A stretch of 64,000 nucleotides of DNA from Vicugna pacos (GCF_048564905.1 NC_133023.1:2309001-2373000), one strand, 5' to 3'. Positions 45,554 through 56,487 are shown, counted from the first letter of the stretch. The notes: generated by a model not told the origin, from the sequence alone. Program-made: numbers and translations.

Positions 45554-46404
45554 AACGGGGTGCTTGCTTTCGAGCCAGACTTTTTCACCAGGATTCAGAG
45601 TCATTGAACAAAATCCAACTTGTAACTGGGTCCCTAGCTCCCATGGAAAGGTGACAATGGCTAGCTTCCCACCACTGCTCAAGGCATTCTAGGAAAACAT
45701 TCATATGTTCAAAATATCTTCAAAAAAGTAATCATTTAAAAAAAAAAACACCTTAATTTTTGTTGGGAATAAGTAACTCACATGCCACTGGGTTTTCGTG
45801 ACATTTTCCTCGGAACTTAGATGATGAAGGCAATGAATTTAAGAATGGTGATTTTTGCAATTCCCTTAGTCTCACATAAGCTGAAGTTCTTTTGCAGAAA
45901 TATACCCCTGACAAAGCCACAATGTTCCAGCCATTCCGAATAGTTTCTGAAAACTCAGCTCAGACCTTAAAAATGACGGACTCCCGGCTAAGATAAATGC
46001 AATAAAACTGAATTAAATTAACTAAACTATACCCTGAAGGGAAAATGAAGCTGCATCTGAGAGTAAGTACATGCGGTCCCTGGCAAAGAGGTAACATTTA
46101 TAATCTGTATCAACCTGTTTTTACGGCATGTTTTAAAGTTCAAGGTTACGGGCGAATTTCTGCGTAAGCAGCCCGATTCTCCATCCTCTCTAACGCACCG
46201 CTACCATGCTGATAATTTACGGCAATATTCAGAAGAAAGCTCTTTCTTTTGAAGCAAAAACTAGGTTGATCATAAGAGCTTCTTCATTCATTCCCGGGCA
46301 GATTTGTGGACGGAACGGGACAGTAATAATTGTATGGGCCACTTGTCATAACCCAGGGATCTGCAAGAAAGACTGGTCACCATGTGTGAAACCAGACCGT
46401 CCTT

Positions 46405-46535
46405 AGGGGGAGGGTCAGAGCTCAGGGGGAGAGCGTGTCCTTGGCACGCGTGAGGTCCTGGGTTCAATCCCTGTTACCTCCATTAAAAAAAATAATAATA
46501 AATAAATAAACTTAATTCCCCACCCCCATAAAAAT
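46405..46535 (+). mobile_element. Camelid tRNA-Ala-derived SINE (vic-1 type)
   Basis: GGGGGAGGGTCAGAGCTCAG head (box A altered by a small insertion), CTTGGCACGCGTGAGGTCCT arm, GGGTTCAATCCCTGTTACCT box B, AATAATAATAAATAAATAAA tail and CCCCACCCCCATAAAAA end. More diverged than the copy at 9.9 kb. Confidence 0.93.
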
Positions 46536-47299
46536 TGGCCTCAATTTAGAAAACTCTGAATATAAAAATAAACTTGCATTTGCATGAGATAATGCCACCA
46601 GCTTAATGGCCAGAAATTAAAAGAAAAAACAAAACAAAACAAACAAAAAAAACCACCCTTGAAGGGTTGCCTACCAATTTTTCAGAGGTAATGAAATAAT
46701 GTGTTCATGAATTTAGTAGACAAACGAATCGTCACTGATCATTCTTTTCTGGGCCAAGAGCCCTGGAAGGCTCTGGCCATTTTTTCAGCGAATGTTCCTG
46801 CTGAGTCACTCAAGTCACCTGTCCTAGAGGCGTTGACGGGGCCAGGGGTCAAACACAACCACATTAAGACATGGGTCTGAGATGGAAACGAGTTTCCGGC
46901 TGGGAAGGTGTTACCTGCGGGAAAACATCCCACCCTGGGAAACAGACAAAGGAAGAGTGTTCAGCAATTTGCATAATGCATGACCCTTCTTCTTACAGTT
47001 TTGGTTTCCTTTGGATCATTTCTTGATTCATTTTAGGTGAAGTGAATTCAAGGTATTTACGTGACATGCAAACGTGTCCATCCAGGACGCTCGAATATAA
47101 GGGTTCGGATCTGAGTACAGATTGCAATGACGTGGGTCGTAGGGGGATTGGAAGCATGCATGTGTACGTGGGATGTATTTAAATGATGTGACTATGTGCT
47201 TGTATATAAAACACATAACTGCAGAAATTGATACGTGCACACACACACTGTCTGTATATCACTGTGTATCCACTACATCTGTTATGCTTACACATACAG
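46536..47299. other. Unique sequence, no gene seen
   Basis: An A/C-rich tract (AAAACAAAACAAAC) lies at 46620-46656. Otherwise nothing recognised. Confidence 0.45.
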
Positions 47300-47440
47300 T
47301 TACATCATTTCTTTTCTTACAGCTTTATGGAGCTGTAACCGACAGAAAGCACTATGTAAGTCTGAGGTTTACATCGTAATGTTTTGAAGTTTCATAACCA
47401 GGAATTAGTGAACACCCATCATCTCACGCAGGTATAAAAA
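47300..47440 (-). mobile_element. Ancient L1M 3' end
   Basis: TTACAGCTTTATGGAGCTGT, AACCGACAGAAAGCACTATG and AGTGAACACCCATCATCTCA match the reverse of an old L1M end (ACAGCTTTATTGAGGTATA, ATTGACATACAA, TTAACATCCATCACCTCA). A TA run follows at 47441-47456. Confidence 0.55.
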
Positions 47441-47456
47441 ATATATATATATATTG

Positions 47457-48024
47457 TAAATAATTATAAATCTGTATCTCTCTGTCAGTCTGTATCTATG
47501 TATATATCATGTATCTATCACCTCTACCTACATTCTCCTATTTACTATCTGTGTATGTAAAACTGAGTTTTGACCAGTGAAACAGACCGACTGCAAAACA
47601 CAGAGGGCCAACTGTTGGGTCCTTGAGTGCCTATTTAAACTAAGAAGATCAGAAGAGACACGCCTAATGGAAGCACAAAAAAAATTACATAAATCCGAGA
47701 GCCGGTAGAGGCGGTGATGTCATGGAATGCAAGGATAAATTTTACTACAATAACTCACAGAGAAAACACCTTTCACAAAGGCTGGTTTCAGTTGCATTCG
47801 GCAGTGGAAGAGCGTGCCGTTGCAAGAATGATGGTGACAATGTTTCTTTGAACAATAACCATTGCTCTTTCAAGACTGAGATAATTGCTCTTTCAAGACT
47901 GAGATAATCCGCCCGCTGCCAGCTGTTCCTCTCCAACAGCTGGGCTCATCTAGTTCCCGAAGAAAAACCAAAGATAGATCAAAAAATAAATAAATAAATG
48001 AATGTTCAGTTAAAAAAAATCTAA
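47457..48024. other. Unique sequence with TATC-rich start
   Basis: No gene recognised. Bases 47457-47530 contain imperfect TCTGTATC/TATCTA words. At 47866-47906 a 21-base phrase, GAGATAATTGCTCTTTCAAG plus A, overlaps a near repeat of itself. Confidence 0.45.
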
Positions 48025-48310
48025 ATAAAATAATGCCATTTGCAAATATAACAATGCCATTTGCAGCAACATGGGTGGACCTGGAGATCATCATTCTAAG
48101 TGAAGTGAGCCAGAAAGAGAAAGACAAATACCATATGATATCACGCATATGTGGAATCTAAAAAAGAAGAAAAAAGAAAAAAGAGGGCCCTAATGAACTC
48201 ATCTACCAAACAGAAACAAGAGAATCGCAGACACAGTAAGCAATCTCATGGTTACCAGGGAAAGGGGGCGGGAAGGGATAAATGTGGGAGTTTGAGATTT
48301 ACAAAGGATA
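48025..48310 (+). mobile_element. L1 fragment, ORF2 end and proximal 3' UTR
   Basis: CAATGCCATTTGCAGCAACA, GTCATTCTAAGTGAAGTGAG-type wording, ACCATATGATATCACGCATA, ATGGTTACCAGGGAAAGGGG and GGGAGTTTGAGATTTACAAA. The start is unusual: AATAATGCCATTTGCA occurs twice with a 5-8 base spacer, a small internal duplication. The terminal block is missing. Confidence 0.9.
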
Positions 48311-48515
48311 ACCACTTCAGAACAATTCTGAAACCCAAGAATGCGTTCTGGGGTGTCATTGACTGGGAACATGTGATATCCTTGTTCATCTAAACGTCAC
48401 CGTGCTCAAGTAGTCATTACCACCCTGGGAAGCTGGGTTTTCAAGGCAATTTCAAATACGTGAAAATGTTATGCAATAGTCAGTGCATGCAATAAACCTT
48501 TATTTTTTAACTTAA

Positions 48516-48547
48516 ATATATATATATATATATACGTATATATATAA
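48516..48547. repeat. (TA)n microsatellite
   Basis: About 30 bp of TA interrupted by one CG step. Confidence 0.85.
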
Positions 48548-48822
48548 ATTGCAAATAGAACTGTTAATAAATTTTAACTGGGGTGGGGCTTCATTTGACA
48601 GCGTAGAATTCTCCTCCACTCTGGCTGAAATCACTTCCTCCGCAGGGTACCATTATTCACCCTCGACCAGGTACTAAGAGTTTGCGCATCTTCCTAAGCG
48701 ATGGAGTCTCCCATCAGAACGGGGACTGGTCCCTGATCCCAGAGGATTCTCCCCTCTCACTAAAAAGACTTTGGAAATGGACCCTGGGTGGTAACCTCCA
48801 TCAGTGTGATCTCCTTGGCCTT

Positions 48823-48919
48823 GGGCCATTCATCACCTGCATCAGACAAGGGCCATCAGATAGGGGATGCAAGGCCATCCATCACCTGCATCAGACAAGG
48901 GCCATCAGATAGGGGATGC
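48823..48919 (+). repeat. 49-bp tandem duplication, two copies
   Basis: Copy one spans 48823-48871 and copy two 48872-48919. Shared phrases are CATCACCTGCATCAGACAAG and GGCCATCAGATAGGGGATGC. Within the shared core I see only one difference (GCCATT against GCCATC at the left end), so the duplication is probably recent. Confidence 0.92.
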
Positions 48920-49658
48920 GGATCAAGAAGAGGAGACGCTGAAGTCCCTCAAGAGAGAGGAATTCACCGCCCAAGAAAACGTAATCTCACGCTTGATCAG
49001 GACCTGGACGTGCCTCTAAATTGCACATGACATATGCTTTACCTGAGAAAGTCTTCCCAGCAAGTAGCAGGTTTCACACTATCGTTCTGGTCACTACAAG
49101 AACTTTATGCTCCTATTTACAGTGTGACTGTCACCATTACCATCATGGTTAACTCACAAGCTCCTCCAGGACGGTACAAGGCATCCCTTCAATTTAAAAC
49201 ATTGTCTGTGGTCGAGAATGCTGACCCCCGCCACACACATGCACAAAAAGAGGTCCAGAACCTCCAGAATGCGTGCACATTTTATGATCCACAGCAAACA
49301 GCCTATTTGGTAGATGTCATTAAGTTAAGGGTCTGAGATGGGGAGGTTACCCAGGTGAGTTAAATCTAATCACGGGGTGTTTCAGAGTGGGGGAGTGCGG
49401 GCGACCTGACGTGAACAGGACCCAATGCACCACCGCTGGCTTTTGGGGGAAGAATGAGCCACTGGATAAGAAGTGGGGGGCATCCTCTACCTGCTGGAGA
49501 CAGCCCTTAACAGCCAGCCAGAGAGGACATGGGGTCACCGCCCCAGCACGGCAAGAAGCTGAATTCTGCCAGCAACCAGGACGATTTAAGATCATGATTA
49601 TTCCTGTGAAGTAAGAGATAGAAAGAGTTCTTGGAAAAATTCAAAGAGGCAATGTTTT

Positions 49659-50452
49659 TTAAAAGTAGTTACCCTATCTATGACCCAGGAATCCCACTCC
49701 TGGGCATATATCCAGAGGGAACCTTAATTCAAACAGACACCTGCACCCCAATGTTCACAGCAGCACTATTTACAACAGCCAAGACATGGAAACAGCCTAA
49801 ATGTCCATCAACAGATGACTGGATAAAGAGGCTGTGGTCTCTATGTATATAAAATGGAATACTACTCAGCCATGAAAAAGAATGAAATCATGCCATTTGC
49901 AGCAACATGGATAGACCTGGAGATGGTCATACTAAGTGAAGTAAGCCAGACAGAGAAAGAAAAATACCATATGATACCACTTCTATGTGCAATCTAAGAA
50001 AAATATATAATACAAATGAATTTATGTACAAACCAGAAATAGACTCACAGACATAGAAAACAAACTTATGGTTACCAAACGGAAGTAAGGGGAAGGAAAC
50101 ATTAGGAGTTTGGGATGAACATATACACACTATTATATATAAAACAGATAAACAACAAGGTCCTATTGTACAGCACAGGGAACTATAGTCAATATTCTGC
50201 AATAAACTATAATGGAAAAGAATATTAAAAAGAATATATGTATGTGTATGTATGACTGAAACATGATGCTGTGCACCAAAAACTGACACCACATTGTAAA
50301 CAGACTACACCTCAGTAAAAAAAAAATCAACGTATTAAAAAAGAATATATGTGTATAACTGAATCACTATGCTGTACGCCTGAAACTAACAGAGCATCGT
50401 AAATCAACAACACTTCAATTAAAATCTTAAAAGCAGCACAAAAATAAAAAAG
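49659..50452 (+). mobile_element. L1 insertion with two successive 3' tails
   Basis: A 5'-truncated L1 starts in ORF2 (CTATGACCCAGGAATCCCAC) and reaches a first full 3' end (GTGCACCAAAAACTGACACC, AGACTACACCTCAGTAAAAA). After a short A-rich link it continues with a second L1 terminus of a different type (AACTGAATCACTATGCTGTA, CGCCTGAAACTAACAGAGCA, ACACTTCAATTAAAA). One 13-bp duplication, GAGGCAATGTTTT, flanks the whole (49646-49658 and 50453-50465), so both tails arrived together. Confidence 0.9.
49671..49891 (+). pseudogene. L1 ORF2 C-terminal remnant
   Basis: Residues [40 protein letters not shown] and STDDWIKRLWSLCI, ending at 49852. The copy begins after the C-x3-C-x7-H-x4-C motif and keeps the tryptophan after DWIK that other copies here have lost to TGA. 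A frame change follows before the MEYYSAMKKNE segment. Confidence 0.85.
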
Positions 50453-50465
50453 GAGGCAATGTTTT

Positions 50466-51267
50466 GTTTTTAAAAACTTGCCAAAATGAGCAGCCATAAC
50501 GCGGTAAAATGTCACACATACATTTGTCGACACTGTTATTTTACTGTGTCTGTCGGCCGTTAGAGGCAGATCTGCGAATTAGGATTATGGCGACATACTT
50601 AGAACCATGCATCCTCAAGATTGTAAATTAAATCCAAATAGCTCCTGTTTGTTGTTGTTTTCCAATGTCCCAGGAAGGGGGCCACACGGAAAGGGAAGTG
50701 GGCGATTCTCATAAATTTACACGCTGTACGTGGGGTTTCCCCTCCAAAGGCGCCCGAAGTCTCGAGGGCGTGAGGTCCTGGGTCATTGCTTGATGTTACT
50801 GAACACAGGTGTCTGCGCGTGTGTGACCACCTCCTTCTAAGGACAGGCTGCCTCGTGTCTGAGACGGGCAAGAAGCCGGCAGGGCTCGAGTCCTTTCTCC
50901 TTGGAGGTGAGCCTTTGAACTGGTGAACTTGGCGTGGATGCCCTGTTCCGGCCCCGGCAATCCCACACCCCAGTCTGAACGGCTGTGCCAGCGGGGCCGG
51001 CCCTCAGCGTGTCAACTACACCCAGAACCAAAGCCCCGCTCAGAGCTCACGCCTAAGCCACCGGCTTCGAGGCGGCTTTTCAGCGGAGGTCCGCATGGCA
51101 CGGCCCATCTTGCAGTTGCCACGTGCTGTCCCCCTTCGATTTCCACAACGTTTTCACCCCTTTCGTATACGCTTCGCTACGGGGTTAGGAGTGAATGCCG
51201 TGCCCACTGGGGGTCGGGGGGCTCGCTCTAATTCTGCTCCCCAATCTTACCTGTCTGCCTGGCGACC
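50466..51267. other. Unique sequence, CpG-rich to the right
   Basis: No gene recognised. Bases 51001-51240 hold about 22 CpG in 240 bp by hand count. Frames at 50923-51325 overlap in two registers and show no domain. Confidence 0.5.
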
Positions 51268-51312
51268 TGAGTACGGTAGAAACTCAATAAATATTTGTGG
51301 AAGAGCGAACAG
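51268..51312 (+). mobile_element. Possible L2 3' terminal fragment
   Basis: AGTACGGTAGAAACTCAATA and AATATTTGTGGAAGAGCGAA resemble the end of LINE-2 (AGTAGGTACTCAATAAATAT, TTGTTGAATGAA). Short, so uncertain. Confidence 0.5.
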
Positions 51313-51698
51313 GAGCCCAATTTAGATGATAGCTTGCGTGTGGATGATGACACCTCTCCTCACGGGGTACAGTTTCACCCAGATGTGCCAGCATCGCTTG
51401 GGTACAATGTTACCCAGATGTTCCTCCATCGCTTGGGTTAAGGAGGCTGCAGGCTAGAAAGTTTTGTAACCAGTTGGAAGAGCCAACAGCCACCAAGACA
51501 ATGGACCATGGGAATTACTTGGAATTATTTGTAATATATTCTGGACCCCTGTGTGTGTGTCTCCCCTACATGAAAATGCGTGTGAAGTCATCACGGTCTG
51601 CACCTGGAGCTGGAGAGGGTAGGATTCGTTCCTCTCACGTGTGCCTGGAGAGAGAAATATGAGTTTTTTCTCCTTCTGCAGGGTACAGACTTCCAAAT
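51313..51698. other. Unique sequence, no gene seen
   Basis: The phrase TCACCCAGATGTGCCAGCAT, then CGCTTGGGTACAATG (51376-51410) is echoed by TTACCCAGATGTTCCTCCAT, then CGCTTGGGTTAAGG (51411-51443). This is a diverged direct duplication of about 36 bp. Nothing else recognised. Confidence 0.5.
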
Positions 51699-51716
51699 AC
51701 ACACACACAGTGCCAC

Positions 51717-51811
<95 letters not shown>
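51699..51811. repeat. (TG)32(TA)n array with a flanking hairpin
   Basis: A perfect TG run of about 32 units (51719-51782) passes into a TA run (to 51811). Immediately left, 51699-51712 (ACACACACACAGTG) and 51716-51729 (CACTGTGTGTGTGT) form a 14-bp stem with a 3-base loop. Open frames reading repeated H-T here are artefacts. Confidence 0.95.
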
Positions 51812-51815
<4 letters not shown>

Positions 51816-52029
51816 ATTCAGAGCCTTTATTAATGCAGCACACATGAGATCCAAAGTGTGCATTTTCTAAGCTTACCATGTTTGGATCTTTCCGATTTTC
51901 TGCAGTTTTAGGTCTTGTCTGCAGGGGTACCCTTAAGTGGATGAACAAAACATTCAATAATTAGTAAAAATACAGTAACAGGGTGGAATGTTTTAAATAC
52001 AATTTAGGCAGATATTGATTATGAAAAAA

Positions 52030-52040
52030 TATATTATATA

Positions 52041-52086
<46 letters not shown>

Positions 52087-52106
52087 CACACACACACACA
52101 CACACC
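52030..52106. repeat. (TA)n(CA)n array
   Basis: About 50 bp of TA passing into about 24 bp of CA. It mirrors the composition of 51719-51811, some 220 bp to the left. Confidence 0.95.
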
Positions 52107-53089
52107 CTACAGAATGTATCTATTCCTACAGAAATGCCTGAGTTGGGGGGCATGAACCGTGCATAAAGGCAGACAGGGAGGAGACCTTCCTGCAATGGAT
52201 ACATCACGTTGCAAACGAGGGGAAAAAGCCCACTGATGATAAAAGTAAATCAAGTCAGAAGTGGCAACAGCAAAACCAAACAGGTCCTGCCAACTGGTGC
52301 ATCCAAGTGAGCAGAAGACAAAGAAGACGAGGCTTTTACAGGTGGGGAGAGGCAGTTTCGGGGGCAGAGGAGGACCCGTGTCATAGCAGGGGGGAGTCGC
52401 GATTAAGGATACAAATCAGCACTTGGTTTGCGAACGCAGGGCACACCCTCACGGACTGCGCCTTTTTAGGATTTTGTTTATTGATGATCGGCGGGCCCGT
52501 GCGTTCTCCTCTTTGTCAAGTTTTCAGGGTCTAACTTGGTTTTCACAGCTCCGTTAAGTGTGGACGCCTAACGTGGTGGTGGGGGGGTGTGTGTGTGCAG
52601 AGGGGTCGGTACCGTGAGGGTCAATGGCCAAGAGTGCGTGTCTTAACAGAGCCTTTCCCTGGGCGGGTGTGACTCCAGCTCAGATCCCTTTGCACCTGAA
52701 GGTAAATAATGGCATTAATTAGAAGTTGTGTGTGCAGGAGTCCTGTTTTGGGAGGGAGGAGATCCTTCTAACTGAGCTCAGTGAAAAGAAAAAAGACAGG
52801 AACGTTCTGGAAAATAATGCGGCTAAGGCTGGGGTCAGTGTCGGCAGTGTCCCCAAATTTTGAGTCTGCCTGATATAACTCTGTAACGGCTTACTTACTG
52901 CAACTGCCTAAGGCTCGGGCCACGCAGAGGCACAGGGCCTCCTTCTGAGTGTGATTGTGACCGAGACAAAAGGAATGCAAGTTGTGTTAGCCCGTTGCCA
53001 AGCACAGCTCCTCACGTTTGTGAACAGAGGTCATGTGTGTGTTCACGGAAACGGGCAAACACATCAGTTGCTTTTTTACCTCCTGCACC
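52107..53089. other. Unique sequence, no gene seen
   Basis: No repeat family or gene recognised. A short GTGGTGGGGGGGTGTGTGTG run lies near 52575-52598. Confidence 0.45.
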
Positions 53090-53252
53090 TTCTTTTTTTA
53101 TTATATTTATTATTAGTAGTATTTATTATTATTTATTATTTTATTTATGATTTATTAATTAGGTTTATTTTTTTCTTTTTTAGTGGAGGTACTGGGGGTT
53201 GAGCCCAGGACCTCGTGCTTGCCAAGCACACGCTCTACCCCTGAGCTATCTT
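53090..53252 (-). mobile_element. Camelid SINE (vic-1 type) with long AT-rich tail
   Basis: Reverse strand. A long TTTATTATT-type tail (53091-53180) is followed by GGAGGTACTGGGGGTTGAGC, GTGCTTGCCAAGCACACGCT and CTACCCCTGAGCTAT. The head is cut at box A and runs directly into an L1 3' end, so the SINE probably inserted in, or was truncated at, the L1 tail. Confidence 0.92.
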
Positions 53253-53450
53253 TAATTTTATTTAAAAAAAAAGTCTCAAATTGAAGTCGAGTTGATTCAG
53301 AATGCTGTGTTAACTTCGGGTGTACAGCAAGGGGATTCAGTTATACACCTATATATCTATATCTTTTATTGCAGGTTACTACAAGACATTGAATACAGTT
53401 CCCCGTGCTGCACAGTAGGACCTTGCTGTTCGTCTGTTTTACAGACCGAC
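53253..53450 (-). mobile_element. L1 3' end
   Basis: Reverse strand: AGTCGAGTTGATTCAGAATG, TTCGGGTGTACAGCAAGGGG, GGTTACTACAAGACATTGAA and GCTGCACAGTAGGACCTTGC. Truncated within the 3' UTR. Confidence 0.9.
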
Positions 53451-55440
53451 AATTTGAAAGCAGGAATCTTGGTTTACGCATTTCTCTGGGTTCTATGCAA
53501 TTCAAGGACTCCTTCCCACGGAATGCATTTCCCGAAGCGTTCGAATTAGCGTTATTAGTAACCCTCTGCGCCGAGCACATCGCATTTGGGACACCCTTTA
53601 ATTGTAAAATAAAGAAAGGGCCTGGCTGGTCATTCATCTGTGACCACACTGCCGAGCGTTTCCGAATCTACACTGTCAGACAGTTGAGTCGAAAGCCTTT
53701 CTTTTGGGGCTTCTCCTGAGGCTCGGCCAGCAGCAGTAAGAGTCCTGGCTCTATACCAGGGAGGCCACAGAAACTTTCTCTGGAATTAAAGGGAACACAA
53801 TTTCCAAGCAGTGTAGTATTTTGATGTGCAATTCAGGACAAAAAAAAAAAAAAAGCTTTCTTTTGCTATACTCAGGGTCTGTTTTCATCAAATAGCTTCT
53901 TTCTTTCACCAAATTTTTATTTTTCTTTGAGCAAGGTTTCCTAAAACAGGGTCCTGCACTGTACGGAAAAAAAATTGACCTTTGACTTTGAAAAAACCTC
54001 AGCCTGCACAGAACTTACATTTCTTAACAGACACGTCTCAGGGGTTTTCCTTACGTCGGGACACAGGACTGACACCGACTACGTTCAGGTTCCCTGTGAA
54101 GTTCCAGAAAGGAAGTCCTTCCCGTCTTACAAATCTTAGCAATTTTTGCTGGAGGAAGATGCAGGAATTCAACAAAATCACATGCAACAAGGGTGATATT
54201 TAAAAGAAAGATGTGAGGAATCCTGTGGTTATAGCAACCACGGATGCCTGACACTGAGCACTCATCACTGTGTCCCATTTCTCCTTCATCTCATTGATAA
54301 GTGGTCTCATTACACAAGAAAACATTCTGTGTTTCGGTGGTGAGGAGGGACGCATTGTAAATTAAACGGGCTGACTGTAGCCGAACCGGCAAATGAGCGT
54401 TATAACCCACAGGTGGCCCCGAACTGTCATTTAAAACAAAAATTGTTTTATGCAAACTGAATTTAACCTCCTTGGAGTCGCACAGGATAGATTCTGCGTT
54501 TTCAGGGACACATTCCTGCTGACAACCACCTCTGTCTTTGGAGCCAGAGGTTCAGCCATTCGTTTCTCCATCACTACGTCTCTCAGAAGCCAGATTTCAG
54601 AGGAAAACAAGCCTCATGTTCCCTGAATTTAAAAGGAGTTGCCGAAAAGCACCCGTCAAAGTTCGGTTTGGATGGAGGGGGTGACTAGCATGCATCACCC
54701 AAGCTGTCAGTCACCCCAGACAAGGCTGCACACGTCAGTATGTTGGGTCAGAGTGTTATTAACACAAATCGAATGCAAAACACTGTAGCAGAAGAGAGAT
54801 TAAAATCTGCCATCTCCTTTCAAAAATGGGTTCCTTCCATCAGTGGGAGGAAGTCACACATCCCCACCTTTCAGAATTTCTTTATCCTGTTCTGCTGTCT
54901 CTCACATTAACATTTCGCGTTCCCAAGGACCCTGGGGGGGATGTCGGCTCCTGTCCCTCCAAAATAATAAAGCTGCTTTGAAATGGTGTTTTTAGAGATT
55001 TGCTCAAGTACCTCTTTTTGGGTTTTTTTTGGGGGGGGGTGATTCAGCTTCCCGGCAGCGTCCCCAAAACAGACCTTCACTTGATTCGTTTGCTGATTTT
55101 TCTTGTCCTCCTGGGGTGAGAAGCAAGACTTGAATGGAAAAGGGTGCAAAAAAGGTGAAGGAAGCAAGTCACGGTTCCCAGGGTCCCCAGATCCACAGCA
55201 TCCAAAGTTAGGCACAGCCCTGAGGTTGTCCTGACCAAGCGCTGATGGGAGGACCTGCGGCCGGTGATACAGGTGGAGTCAGGAGTCTGCAGCGAGGGGA
55301 TGGGTTTGCAGCCCAGCTGTTAAAAACTGCTGTCTCTTAACTCAGGAAAACCACCACTGTCTTCCACGGAGCCACATCTCAGGAGCAGGGAAGACTTCTG
55401 GGACGAGATATGGAGAAAAGTACTTCGAATTTGCCCGGCT
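53451..55440. other. Unique sequence, CpG-retaining start
   Basis: No gene recognised. Bases 53461-53700 hold about 13 CpG in 240 bp although GC is only average. A 104-codon frame spans 53405-53719 but begins inside the L1 and overlaps a reverse frame. An A-run lies at 53840-53854 and a T8G9 run near 55023-55040. Confidence 0.5.
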
Positions 55441-55860
55441 GTCCTGCCCCGTTTCCTCCCCAACCTCCTGTCTGATCAAATTTCCAGCGCCGGTGGGTCG
55501 AGACAGCCTCCGCTGGGTGTTCTGGTTTCCTGACTCGCCGCGTGGCGTCTACCTGGAGGGCCCGGCCGCTGGACTGACAGCAGGTGAGAAGGGCCCACAG
55601 GTCTCCCCGGCGCTCCTCTGCAACCTGCAACGCACCTGGTAGATGAGACCACGGCGTGACCGGCGGCTTTTCCCTGCGTCACAGAAGGGCAGGCACTGAA
55701 GGGAACCTGAGGGTGGGGAGGAGAAGCCCAAGGGTGCCTTTCCTCCTCTTGGCTGTGGGCTTCGGTTCCCGCAGGCCCGGCTTCCGACAGGACCCCCATC
55801 GCTCAGGCTCGGATGCAGCACGGTGCCCGCAGACCGCTGATCCCCGGGGTTCTGTCTGAG
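55441..55860. promoter_or_regulatory. CpG-island-like patch
   Basis: Hand count about 29 CpG in 420 bp, GC near 60 percent, observed/expected around 0.7, with a CpG-free 60 bp inside. Several frames of 67-122 codons overlap on both strands without a domain. Weaker than the island at 35.4 kb. Confidence 0.4.
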
Positions 55861-56159
55861 CCTCACCTTCACGGGCTGTGCTGTCCTCAGTGGCTGTTCT
55901 GTGCAGCTGTGTATCACCTCTCTGGTCAGTCCCTTCTACCAGCCCCCTCTTCTGAAACCCGCAGCGAGGTTTCTGTTACCCTGACTGGACGTGGCCCTTC
56001 ACGCGTACACCTGAAGGTCAGTCACCAGTAGGAGGGGACCAGGGGCTTCAAGGAGTCTGGTACACGTACGTCAGGAGACTACACATATGTAGTGTGTAAA
56101 TGGCACGTGCAAGTTTATCTATACACATCAATTGCAACTCAGCAATTTTCAGAAACTAT
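55861..56159. other. Unique sequence, no gene seen
   Basis: Nothing recognised between the CpG-rich patch and the L1. Confidence 0.4.
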
Positions 56160-56169
56160 TCATAGGTTT

Positions 56170-56487
56170 TTCCAAAGACACACAGATGGCCAGCATGCAC
56201 ATGAAAACATGCTCAGCGTCACTAATCATCAGGGAAATGCAAGTAAGAACCAGTCAGATGTCACCTCACACCTGTCAGAATGGCTGGCCCTCAGAAAGAA
56301 CACAAAGAACAAATGGTGGCCGGGATGTGGAGAACAGGGAACCCCAGGACACAGCTGGCGGGAATGTCAGCCGGGGAAGCCACTATGGAGAATAGCATGG
56401 AGGTGCCTCAAAAAATTAAAAGTAGAGTTAACATACAACTCAACAATCCCACTCTTGGGTATTATCTGGAGAAAACCTGTAATTTGA
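56170..56487 (+). pseudogene. L1 ORF2 C-terminal remnant, older subfamily
   Basis: Residues NHQGNASKNQSDVTSHLSEW, WWPGCGEQGTPGHSWRECQ and PLWRIAWRCLKKLKVELTYN. Of the family motif C-x3-C-x7-H-x4-C, the first cysteine is tryptophan, while the second cysteine, histidine and last cysteine remain. The frame ends at 56487 and ORF2 wording continues in another frame (AAKTWKQPQCPSTED-like). Confidence 0.82.

Larger units (their letters stand above)
45241..46404. other. Unique sequence with low-complexity tracts
   Basis: No gene recognised. A polypyrimidine tract lies at 45298-45390 and a CAC triplet run at 45529-45553. The rest has no recognised repeat. Small frames on both strands around 45207-45682 come from these tracts. 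Confidence 0.5.
48311..49645. other. Unique sequence with a TA run and a tandem duplication
   Basis: No gene recognised. A TA run lies at 48516-48547 and the 49-bp duplication at 48823-48919. Overlapping frames at 48682-49030 read through the duplication. Confidence 0.5.

Noticed and set aside
51454-51957. 167-codon minus frame
   Set aside because: The core is repeated H-T and Y-I from the TG/TA array.
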